The notes under the pieces are model-generated. The model had not been told where the DNA came from. It saw only the letters and a list, made by a program, of their open reading frames with translations, and did not search any database. From positions 1 to 34,927 of IMG/VR virus record IMGVR_UViG_3300035564_000072: a stretch of 34,927 nt of DNA, one strand, 5' to 3'. Below, one piece after another: positions 24,442-30,384 of this stretch. The position numbers were made by a program, and so were the translations under genes. How positions within the stretch are numbered: the stretch's first letter is position 1; each line of letters starts with the position of its first letter. This stretch comes from a virus.

Positions 24442-25003
24442 CGTCGGTATCCTTTACCAGCTTGACGGTGATCTTCGTGTCGTTCAGGTTCAGGTTTACC
24501 TGATCGGTTAGTAACTTATGGTGCCGAGCCAGGAGAGCAAGCGCCGCTTGAGCATCGTAGAGTTCCACTTCAACCCACTCGTCTTCCCATTCCTCGGCGG
24601 TCTTCCCGTGGCCTTCCGTCCGCCGCGTGCGCTTGGTTTTGATCTTCTTGATCAGGTGCAGGTGTTTTTTGGCTTCGGGATCGTTGAAATTGAAAAAGAC
24701 GGCCCCGTCATTTTTGATCACGATAAACGAGTATTGGGTAGCCCTGGCCTGGTCTGCCAGGCGGGCAAGAACCTCGTCGGCGCCCATCGCCCGCTCTTTC
24801 ATCCGCTCGTTGACCCGCTCCAGAATCTGAGGGTTTCTGAGGGCGTTATATCCACTGGATGCGGCAGACACGCGAGACTTGCATTTCGGGTGCGAAGCCA
24901 TATAAGCCTCGGTCGCGTTCCAACACACCAGGTATTCATCCACGAAAAGTTCTTGCTGGTTGGTTAGTTTCCGCTTTGGCTTATCTTTTTTGGTTTCTGC
25001 CAT
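24431..25003 (-). CDS. terS: Terminase small subunit
   Basis: 190 residues from ATG 25003. KKDKPKRKLTNQQELFVDEY, then WNATEAYMASHP and NALRNPQILERVNERMKER is the terminase small subunit (Terminase_2) helix-turn-helix pattern that recognises the packaging site. The middle (TQYSFIVIKNDGAVFF) and acidic C-terminus are usual. Longer starts to 25081 lack homology and a ribosome site. Next to the large subunit. Confidence 0.85.
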   Translation of the reverse strand: MAETKKDKPKRKLTNQQELFVDEYLVCWNATEAYMASHPKCKSRVSAASSGYNALRNPQILERVNERMKERAMGADEVLARLADQARATQYSFIVIKNDGAVFFNFNDPEAKKHLHLIKKIKTKRTRRTEGHGKTAEEWEDEWVEVELYDAQAALALLARHHKLLTDQVNLNLNDTKITVKLVKDTDDGS

Positions 25004-25013
25004 TTGGTACTTC

Positions 25014-25877
25014 TTATGCCGGCACCTTACCGGTCCCGCCACACATCGGGCAGGGCTTCGTCGCCGGGGTGGATTGCACAACTGTCCCTTTCAATCCATC
25101 GATGAATTCCTGCCGGAAGACCGACACGTCCAGGGCCATGTTCTGATTGAGGGCGTTTTCCGATCCGGGCAGGATACAGGCGTCCCCGGTGAACTGGTGA
25201 CCCACGATCATCTGCGGAACCATCGCCGCCTGCGCAGCGGACAGGATGATGTCATAATTCGGCAACCACTGCGCCTTGAGTTGTTCCCATGTCATCTTGG
25301 TCGCCGTGGCGGGTTGTCGACCGTAGTGGGACGGCCATTGCAGGTACTTCGAAATCCACTTATCCATTTGGTTGTTCGTGTAGGACGCAATGAAATTCTT
25401 GTTGCAGTACAACCCGATGGGCAGGTCGGGAATGTTCCCGGCCAGGGTCGCCATATATTTCTCGTTGTGCCAGGAAATGTTGGCCGCCGAAGCACGCGGG
25501 ACGGTCGAAACCGAGACGGTCTTTTGATGTGCCCGCCAGTTGTTATAAGCGCTCCAGTTTGTCCACCATTGTTCCTGATCGCCAAAGATCGCCTTGACGG
25601 GCAGGCCTTCGACGAGCAGTGTTTCCGCCGCCCAATCGGCTTGACCGACCGGGTCCAAAATGATGTCATCCCACAAATACGCCATAAGCAACAGTCCGCT
25701 CTTGGCGACCGCCTGGGCATGCTGACGGGATTTTTTGGATAGGACCGGTTTGGGTCCGCTTCGATCCTGATAAAACCCTACGATCACGGACTGGACGCCC
25801 CCGTCAATAAACTTCTGGGTATCCAGGTGGTCGACCCAATCGCTTACGTCTACAACCAATGGACCGGTGATTTTCAT
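25014..25877 (-). CDS. Endolysin, GH25-like lysozyme with DnaJ-type Cys tail
   Basis: 287 residues. VVDVSDWVDHLD, YLWDDI and IFGDQEQWW, with a further WPSHYG and VGHQFTGD, follow the strand order and acidic residues of GH25 muramidases (D-x-E centre), so it likely cuts peptidoglycan. The C-terminus adds KPCPMCGGTGKVPA, a CxxCxGxG motif like half of the DnaJ zinc module, unusual on a lysozyme. No signal peptide, so export probably relies on the holin upstream. Confidence 0.7.
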   Translation of the reverse strand: MKITGPLVVDVSDWVDHLDTQKFIDGGVQSVIVGFYQDRSGPKPVLSKKSRQHAQAVAKSGLLLMAYLWDDIILDPVGQADWAAETLLVEGLPVKAIFGDQEQWWTNWSAYNNWRAHQKTVSVSTVPRASAANISWHNEKYMATLAGNIPDLPIGLYCNKNFIASYTNNQMDKWISKYLQWPSHYGRQPATATKMTWEQLKAQWLPNYDIILSAAQAAMVPQMIVGHQFTGDACILPGSENALNQNMALDVSVFRQEFIDGLKGTVVQSTPATKPCPMCGGTGKVPA

Positions 25878-26047
25878 TTCGGCTCCAATCTCAATTGTTT
25901 GCTTTCCTTCGGGATGCGGATCCTGCCGGCCAATTTCAGCGTCACGTAATCTATGCCCAGATAGAGCATCGGGTTGCGATCTGGCCGCTCCCGTTTCTCC
26001 CGCTTCTTGAAAACGATATTTCGTCGCTTGTAGGTTTTGCGGGTCAT
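25874..26047 (-). CDS. Small basic protein, 57 aa
   Basis: Starts at ATG 26047 and ends in a TGA overlapping the endolysin ATG, a 4-base overlap. Very basic N-terminal half (KTYKRRN, FKKREKRERPD) then NPMLYLGIDYVTLKLAGRIR. No family recognised. It fills the gap in the lysis cassette and could assist lysis. Confidence 0.55.
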   Translation of the reverse strand: MTRKTYKRRNIVFKKREKRERPDRNPMLYLGIDYVTLKLAGRIRIPKESKQLRLEPK

Positions 26048-26346
26048 TTATTCCATCCCGGCAGCACCAACCCGAACAGGCCCGCCACTGAACGAAGTAT
26101 CCCGAACGTTGACATGGCGTCCAGCGCCAGGAACAATGTCAGGGATACCAGGATGGTCTGAACGGGTTTTCGCACGAGTAAATTCAGGAAGGATGGGAAT
26201 TTCTTCAGTTCGCGGATCTCATTGAGCAGTCCAATATTGGCGCTGTCCAACTCTTTGTCTCCGCGCATATCCGTCTCGTACTGATCCATGAACTCATCAA
26301 ACCGCTTGGTGAGCGCCACGATCGCGTCGCGTTCGTCTTTGGTCAT
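26044..26346 (-). CDS. Single-pass membrane protein of the lysis cassette
   Basis: 100 residues from ATG 26346 (GAGG five bases before). Acidic, helical soluble N-terminal part (TKDERDAIVALTKRFDEFMD), then a membrane segment near residues 66-90 (PVQTILVSLTLFLALDAMST). Could be an accessory holin, antiholin or spanin-like protein. Longer in-frame starts up to 26481 overlap the holin gene and lack a site. Confidence 0.55.
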   Translation of the reverse strand: MTKDERDAIVALTKRFDEFMDQYETDMRGDKELDSANIGLLNEIRELKKFPSFLNLLVRKPVQTILVSLTLFLALDAMSTFGILRSVAGLFGLVLPGWNK

Positions 26347-26443
26347 ATTGGCCTCGATGGGGAAAGCCGCGCCCCACCAGTCCGACGCTGCCTTAATAGG
26401 TCTGAGTGTTATGGACGGCGCAGGGCGCGGCTGACCGACTGTA

Positions 26444-26812
26444 TTATTTGGTTTGACCGACTGGACGAATGGCCGCACCAATGGAGCCGACGCTGAAGGC
26501 GGCGACCAAAGCCTGTATCATGTCCTCGTTCAGGGGGAAGGTGGGGACAAACGCTTTTAGAAAAATAAAGGCCAGGCTGACCAGGAGTGACCAGAAGCGC
26601 AGGGAGCCAAAGATCGCGGCGTAGATGGGCCCGGGTTGCAGGGATTCGGCTGCGATAAACGCCACGATCGCAATGACCACGTTGATAACGGCCGTCTGGT
26701 CGATCTTTGCGGCGACCGCCGGCACATAGGTGGTCAAGACAACAAAAACAATGGCCAGGACGACTGCCCAGAAGCGGGGCGATTTCAGGGTTTCAAGCAG
26801 GTCAATTTTCAT
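26444..26812 (-). CDS. Holin-like membrane protein
   Basis: 122 residues from ATG 26812 with a GGAG site. Three or four hydrophobic segments at about 13-34, 40-60, 71-91 and 100-118 (FWAVVLAIVFVVLTTYVPAV first), short loops and a charged start. First gene of the late operon, followed by the endolysin three genes later. A holin is the most likely role; no family signature is clear. Longer starts reach into the terminator hairpin and are rejected. Confidence 0.6.
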   Translation of the reverse strand: MKIDLLETLKSPRFWAVVLAIVFVVLTTYVPAVAAKIDQTAVINVVIAIVAFIAAESLQPGPIYAAIFGSLRFWSLLVSLAFIFLKAFVPTFPLNEDMIQALVAAFSVGSIGAAIRPVGQTK

Positions 26813-26841
26813 AAAATGCTCCTTTCGAGCAGAAAACAAAA

Positions 26842-26878
26842 AACCCGGACACGATCTCGCGAGAGATGTGTCCGGGTT
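26842..26878 (-). terminator. Leader terminator before the late operon
   Basis: On the - strand AACCCGGACAC...GTGTCCGGGTT with inner ATCTC/GAGAT forms a very stable hairpin. It is followed by TTTTTTGTTTT, a full intrinsic terminator. It lies between the promoter at 26913-26932 and the first late gene, so late expression needs read-through or antitermination. Confidence 0.85.
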
Positions 26879-26912
26879 GGCGGGCCGGGATGGCCTATTT
26901 GGTTGTTGCAAA

Positions 26913-26932
26913 TGTAATCACATTATAGCACG
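26913..26932 (-). promoter_or_regulatory. Late promoter P1
   Basis: On the - strand CGTGCTATAAT, an extended -10 (TATAAT at 26922-26927), followed by TGATTACA. The -35 is weak (T-rich, GCGTTT). It matches P2 (20325-20344) at 18 of 20 positions. The transcript would start near 26915 and meet the terminator at about +37. Confidence 0.65.
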
Positions 26933-26965
26933 CCCAAAAGGAAAAAACGCCCTATCATTTAGTGA

Positions 26966-27106
26966 TTAGAAATCCAAGAGATATTGATCGCTCTGCGAAA
27001 CGCTCCCCCCCTGCCCCCCGCTCACTCCCATTAGTTCCCCTAATTTATTCTGTGATAAATTCCGCTCCTTCAAGACGCGGCTAACGATCTGTTCGATGGT
27101 TTCCAT
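26966..27106 (-). CDS. Short XRE-like HTH ORF with G-tract
   Basis: 46 residues, starting METIEQIVSRVLKERNLSQN and KLGELMGVS, which is the first half of an XRE-type HTH. It then runs into a Gly/Gln stretch encoded by G6-C-A-G7 (27000-27016) and ends at 26966. A shift of one base after the G-tract gives a continuation ERFAERSISLGF, so the G-tract may turn a longer repressor on or off, or the gene is decayed. No strong ribosome site. Lies divergent from the early HTH gene, where a repressor is expected. Confidence 0.4.
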   Translation of the reverse strand: METIEQIVSRVLKERNLSQNKLGELMGVSGGQGGSVSQSDQYLLDF

Positions 27107-27161
27107 GTCAATATTCTGCCATATGAACTATTAGATTACACGATTGATGTGTTAGATTTCC

Positions 27162-27190
27162 TTGACAAATTAGCTAAGTGGTATTATTAT
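27162..27190 (+). promoter_or_regulatory. Early rightward promoter
   Basis: TTGACA (27162-27167), 17-base spacer, TATTAT (27185-27190), a near-consensus sigma-70 promoter for the HTH gene at 27235 and the early operon. Confidence 0.85.
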
Positions 27191-27199
27191 CTCGTCACT

Positions 27200-27215
27200 G
27201 TTAGATGTCTCTAAC
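27200..27215 (+). promoter_or_regulatory. Operator-like inverted repeat
   Basis: GTTAGA-TGTC-TCTAAC, a perfect 6-base inverted repeat just after the early -10 box. Related half-sites (TTAGAT at 27131-27136 and 27152-27157) flank the promoter, consistent with binding of the HTH protein(s) encoded on either side. Confidence 0.65.
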
Positions 27216-27234
27216 GCTCTGAAAGGAACACCGA

Positions 27235-27528
27235 ATGACCGAAACCAATCCCGTACTTGAAACATTGAAAGAAATCGTTCGCGATGCCGGCAGCCAGAAA
27301 AGGGTTGCCGAAGAACTGGGTATTTCCGCCCCCTACTTGCACGACATCCTGGAAGGCAAGCGCGACGTTTCCGATAATATCGCCCGCAAGCTTGGCTTCC
27401 TGCGAGCTCCCACCCAATGGGTCCCCATCAAAAACAATACCGGTCTGGCCGTATCTGCCGATGGAATAATCCACGGCGACCAGATCGGCGAAGCGCTGGC
27501 CCGGCTTGATGCTAGAAACCAGGGCTGA
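27235..27528 (+). CDS. HTH transcription regulator (Cro/YdaS-like)
   Basis: 97 residues with GAAAGGAAC before ATG 27235. The HTH is at about 20-50: SQKRVAEELGISAPYLHDIL then EGKRDVSDNIARKL. A C-terminal part of about 40 residues is unassigned. First gene of the early operon with an operator-like palindrome just upstream, so self-control and control of the early/late decision are likely (inference). Confidence 0.75.
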   Translation: MTETNPVLETLKEIVRDAGSQKRVAEELGISAPYLHDILEGKRDVSDNIARKLGFLRAPTQWVPIKNNTGLAVSADGIIHGDQIGEALARLDARNQG

Positions 27529-27529
27529 C

Positions 27530-27628
27530 ATGCAACCCACCGTAAACCACACTCGCATCATTCTCCGGGCGATCATCGCCTGGAAAATCCGCACCGGCCA
27601 GATCATAGCCCCCGCAAAGGCAGCATAA
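27530..27628 (+). CDS. Very small ORF, 32 aa
   Basis: ATG one base after the previous stop, TAA at 27626-27628. Sequence has an amphipathic basic helix (HTRIILRAIIAWKIRTGQII). Only weak ribosome site (CAGGGC). Real status uncertain, but it fills the gap between two neighbours precisely. Confidence 0.35.
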   Translation: MQPTVNHTRIILRAIIAWKIRTGQIIAPAKAA

Positions 27629-27630
27629 CC

Positions 27631-27795
27631 ATGTCTCGCATCCCGCTTTCCCGACAAGAACGTGCCGATTTGCTCTATGAGCGCCTGCTCAATGCCTATG
27701 CCAACAACCCGGATTCTCCGGCGGTCAAGACTGCCCGGAAGGCCTGGCAAAAGGCGCTGGACGAATATCGGCAGGAAAAGAAAGCGAGCAACTGA
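27631..27795 (+). CDS. Small helical protein, 54 aa
   Basis: Starts MSRIPLSRQERADLLYERLL and continues as charged helix to EYRQEKKASN; the TGA overlaps the next ATG (TGATG). Mostly helical, no membrane segment, no Cys. No family recognised. Confidence 0.5.
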   Translation: MSRIPLSRQERADLLYERLLNAYANNPDSPAVKTARKAWQKALDEYRQEKKASN

Positions 27796-27995
27796 TGTAC
27801 CTGTCATCCCTACGCCTTGACCTGATCCACGAGTGTCACGAAGCGGAAATCCGCCTGGCAAAACTCGATCCCAATGGTTGGGACTGGTGCAACGCCCATT
27901 CAGCCGAATACCCGAACATTGCCGACTGGAAAAAGGCGCTGGACGCCCAAATCGAGTTGGTGGCGAACGAGCAGAACGTCTGTGTAGTTTCATAG
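27795..27995 (+). CDS. Small hypothetical protein, 66 aa
   Basis: Soluble, with Trp/His/Cys-rich centre (ECHEAEIRLAKLDPNGWDWC then NAHSAEYPNIADWKKAL). Overlaps the previous stop by one base. No family recognised. Confidence 0.5.
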   Translation: MYLSSLRLDLIHECHEAEIRLAKLDPNGWDWCNAHSAEYPNIADWKKALDAQIELVANEQNVCVVS

Positions 27996-28024
27996 TCACA
28001 GGATAGCACACAGGACAGCTCCCC

Positions 28025-28453
28025 ATGCTTCCCGCCAATTTTCCCCCATATCCCCCCGTCACATTGATCGCCCTGATGTTCGCCGTCTCGTTCGTTTTCG
28101 GCCTGGGCTACAACTGGTTTTTCCGGTGGGCGAAGATCCCGGTCGAATGGGCGGTGGTGATCGGAACGATGGCGACGATTGCAATTCTCTACGGCTTCTT
28201 CTGGTCGAACGAACTCCGGGGCGAGCAGTGGGTGCTCCTGATGCTCATCGCCTTTGCCGGCTCCGGCTCCCCGATGGCGATCGGCACGATCAAGGTCCGC
28301 AATGCCAGCCATAAGCGCAAGACGATCACGGGCGCAGCCGCCCGGATGCGGGATGAAGCGGTCATGGACCTGACCGTCCTGGCCGGGAAGATCGACAAAG
28401 CTGAGCACGTCCGGAATTTGTACCAGATCATCGGAACGTTGAACGCACTTTAG
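28025..28453 (+). CDS. Membrane protein, 142 aa
   Basis: Three hydrophobic segments at about 11-32, 40-60 and 68-84 (VTLIALMFAVSFVFGLGYNW first), then a helical basic region (ASHKRKTITGAAARMRDEAV) and a soluble end. Function unknown. Could act in superinfection exclusion, as early phage membrane proteins do, but this is only context. Its stop opens the long non-coding stretch. Confidence 0.55.
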   Translation: MLPANFPPYPPVTLIALMFAVSFVFGLGYNWFFRWAKIPVEWAVVIGTMATIAILYGFFWSNELRGEQWVLLMLIAFAGSGSPMAIGTIKVRNASHKRKTITGAAARMRDEAVMDLTVLAGKIDKAEHVRNLYQIIGTLNAL

Positions 28454-28459
28454 AACCTT

Positions 28460-29070
28460 ACAACTTGATTCCCTTATTGTGGGCGTGTAATTCCGAGGCG
28501 GAGTGTCGGGACTTGACCAGCGAGAAGCCCCCTAGACAGACTGAAGCGCTGGACCGGATCGCCCCTAATTGTACAAGCCTGCGCCGTGTCGAGCATAACC
28601 ATTCGGACGAATACCCAGGTGCTCACTGGAACCGAGCGGCGCAGGCACCCTAAGCAATTCGCGGACCACAAGCATCGGATCGGAAATGTGTGTCGTCCGC
28701 TGATTGTGACCGGGCTAAATCTACGGCAGGAGTTGTCCTCTCCAAGCCTCTGGCCCGGTCAAGTCGAATGAGTCTGGTTGCCCCCCTCAACCAGGTCAGA
28801 TTATCGGTAGCGCCCGGGTGGGTTACCCCTCCTTTCCCGCCCGGGCCCCTGGGGAAGCCAGCAACTTGGGAAGAGTTGCCGAAAGTCCAGATAACCAATT
28901 CCTGCCGAACGGAACGTTCCGTCTGAGCATCGGCAAACAGTGAGGCCCTGGGACGTAGGAAAAGACGCCAACGAAACCGTACCGAAACGCAGCGCAGTTG
29001 CGTGGCAGCCGGAGAGACGGCATTCTTTCTCCTCTCGAAGCCCCCGGTCGGTTCAGGCCGGGGGCGAAGG
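28460..29070 (+). ncRNA. Large structured RNA candidate
   Basis: About 600 bases without a convincing gene but with many consecutive stem-loops: 28517-22/28547-52; 28577-86/28637-46 (10 bp, GCCTGCGCCG, with inner GAGCA/TGCTC and ATTC/GAAT); 28661-66/28695-700; 28708-15/28753-60 (GACCGGGC); 28774-80/28788-94; 28812-18/28840-46 (GCCCGGG); 28849-52/28858-61; 28861-66/28874-79; 28903-08/28930-35 with inner ACGGAA/TTCCGT; 28987-91/28999-29003; 29041-47/29058-64. Linkers contain GGAA and GAAA. Size and phage location recall GOLLD and ROOL RNAs, but I cannot match their consensus from memory. Strand inferred from flanking genes. Confidence 0.5.
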
Positions 29071-29078
29071 AAAACGAA

Positions 29079-29150
29079 ATGATCGAAGCACTTGCCCTAC
29101 TCATCATGTTTGGCCTGATCTTGATCGCAATCAAGATACTTGGCCTGTAA
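29079..29150 (+). CDS. 23-residue hydrophobic peptide
   Basis: ATG 29079 with GAAGGAAAAC before it, TAA at 29148-29150. Sequence: MIEALALLIMFGLI followed by LIAIKILGL, one membrane helix with a single Lys near the end. It resembles type I toxin or small membrane peptides. It is placed between the structured RNA and a terminator. Short length leaves chance possible. Confidence 0.4.
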   Translation: MIEALALLIMFGLILIAIKILGL

Positions 29151-29179
29151 AACGCAAAGGCCCCGCCGATGCGGGACCT

Positions 29180-29218
29180 GGCTGAGATTACTTGGAAGGC
29201 AGTCTCAGCCCCCATTTT
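29180..29218 (+). terminator. Terminator after the RNA/peptide unit
   Basis: GGCTGAGA (29180-29187) pairs with TCTCAGCC (29203-29210), followed by CCCATTTT. A small stem CCCGC/GCGGG lies just before it. It would end the transcript carrying the structured RNA. Confidence 0.65.
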
Positions 29219-29236
29219 AGCACAAATTGGAGGCTT

Positions 29237-29770
29237 ATGGACACTCAAAAAACTGTAACACGAATTGATCTCGAACGCTGCGGCTCCGGAATTTTCCTGC
29301 GCCAATGGTTCGAAGGCTGGCACGATGACGGCTCAACTCCCCCCGACAGCGACGAATATATCCCGGACCAGACGGTCTCGGCAGCGCTTGCAAAATACGA
29401 GCGCCAGGGATTTACCTGCGAGATGGCCAATGGTCAACTCGGTCGGGCGCTCCGGGGAGAGATAACCCGGATCGATTTCATCCAACTGGCCGATGGCTGG
29501 CATATCCGCAAATATCCCTATGGCTGGACCGCCAAGACGCACCCGATCTCGGAAACGATCTGCCCTACCGCCGAAGACGGAATTCTCTGGTGCGAAGCCC
29601 ATCGCTGGACGGTACGAAGATGGCCGGGAGGCGCACGAGCATTCAAGGGCCAGCCCCGCCCCATCCATGACAAGGCCACCATCCAGTATTTGCGCCGGCA
29701 GGTCGAGAACAATCGACGCGACGGCAAAGCCGATCCCCGCCACAACTACGATCTCGCATTCGACTTTTAG
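29237..29770 (+). CDS. Hypothetical protein, 177 aa
   Basis: ATG 29237 after GGAGG. Begins MDTQKTVTRIDLERCGSGIF; Trp-rich (FEGWHDDG, DGWHIRKYPYGWTAKTHP, HRWTVRRWPGG) with a basic C-terminus (RRQVENNRRDGKADPRHNYD). Soluble, possibly nucleic-acid binding. No family recognised. The longer frame from 29192 includes the terminator region. Confidence 0.5.
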   Translation: MDTQKTVTRIDLERCGSGIFLRQWFEGWHDDGSTPPDSDEYIPDQTVSAALAKYERQGFTCEMANGQLGRALRGEITRIDFIQLADGWHIRKYPYGWTAKTHPISETICPTAEDGILWCEAHRWTVRRWPGGARAFKGQPRPIHDKATIQYLRRQVENNRRDGKADPRHNYDLAFDF

Positions 29771-29778
29771 GTGATCCC

Positions 29779-30384
29779 ATGAACAACGAACAAGAACTTC
29801 TTACCCAACTGACCCGCATCGCCGACGCCCTAGAGCGCCTGGCTTCCAACGACAAAGCGGTTTCGCCGAACATCGTGCGACCGATCGAAGAATTTCGCTC
29901 TTTCGACTGGGCCGGCCATCAGATCGAAGTGGTCAAGAGCGACAACGACGGCCCGACCCACGTGTCCTACAACGGCACGGTTTTTACCCGCCGCAGCCCG
30001 GTCAACAAATTCGAGCCGGCCATCTGGTACAGCGCTTCAGCCGGCAAGGACGAAGACGGGAACGTCCTGTATATCAAGTTGATCACCTTCCGGACCATTG
30101 GCGACGCCGATCCATTGCCGCCCAAGGCGATTGGCAAGACCAATTCCGGATCCGCTCCAAGACCTGCTCAGCCTGCCCCGAAATCTGCCACTCCCCAAAC
30201 TCCCGCCGCTTTGAAATTCAGCGACCCCAAGATCGTCGTGATTTTCGCCAAGGAATGGGGCGGCACGGCTTCCGAAGCGGCCCAAACCTTATTCGCCCTG
30301 CATAAAGACGGACGATTGCCCGACACACTGAGCGAAGCCCAGGCTCGGGAGTTCGCCCAGGGATTTAAGGAGAAAATAGCATGA
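29779..30384 (+). CDS. Hypothetical early protein, possible DNA-binding accessory
   Basis: 201 residues. Short coiled coil (ELLTQLTRIADALERLAS), a beta-rich middle (WAGHQIEVVKSDNDGPTHVS, then NGTVFTRRSPVNKFEPAIWY), a Pro/Ala/Gln linker (APRPAQPAPKSATPQTP) and a helical end. This is a layout seen in some phage replication accessory proteins, but I do not recognise the family. Its stop overlaps the start of the repeat protein (ATGA). Confidence 0.4.
   Translation: MNNEQELLTQLTRIADALERLASNDKAVSPNIVRPIEEFRSFDWAGHQIEVVKSDNDGPTHVSYNGTVFTRRSPVNKFEPAIWYSASAGKDEDGNVLYIKLITFRTIGDADPLPPKAIGKTNSGSAPRPAQPAPKSATPQTPAALKFSDPKIVVIFAKEWGGTASEAAQTLFALHKDGRLPDTLSEAQAREFAQGFKEKIA

Noticed and set aside
28788-28800. 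Match to the ACCAGGTCAG sequence of SRP RNA
   Set aside because: Only about ten bases, inside a different hairpin, and the GGAAG loop and partner strand of SRP RNA are missing.
28465-28926. Short + strand ORFs of 62 and 78 codons in the non-coding region, and a 166-codon - strand ORF at 28823-29323
   Set aside because: No ribosome sites, low-complexity Arg/Pro/Ser composition, and their DNA is accounted for by dense stem-loops.
28454-29078. tRNA, tmRNA, RNase P RNA or self-splicing intron
   Set aside because: I found no acceptor/T-arm pair, no tag frame, no RNase P core and no domain V or P7-like core; the call stays as an unknown structured RNA.
29213-29223. TGTGCTAAAAT on the - strand as a third late-type promoter
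   Set aside because: -10 is imperfect, the TGATYACA part is absent, and it is part of a + strand terminator; transcription from it would only be antisense to the RNA region.
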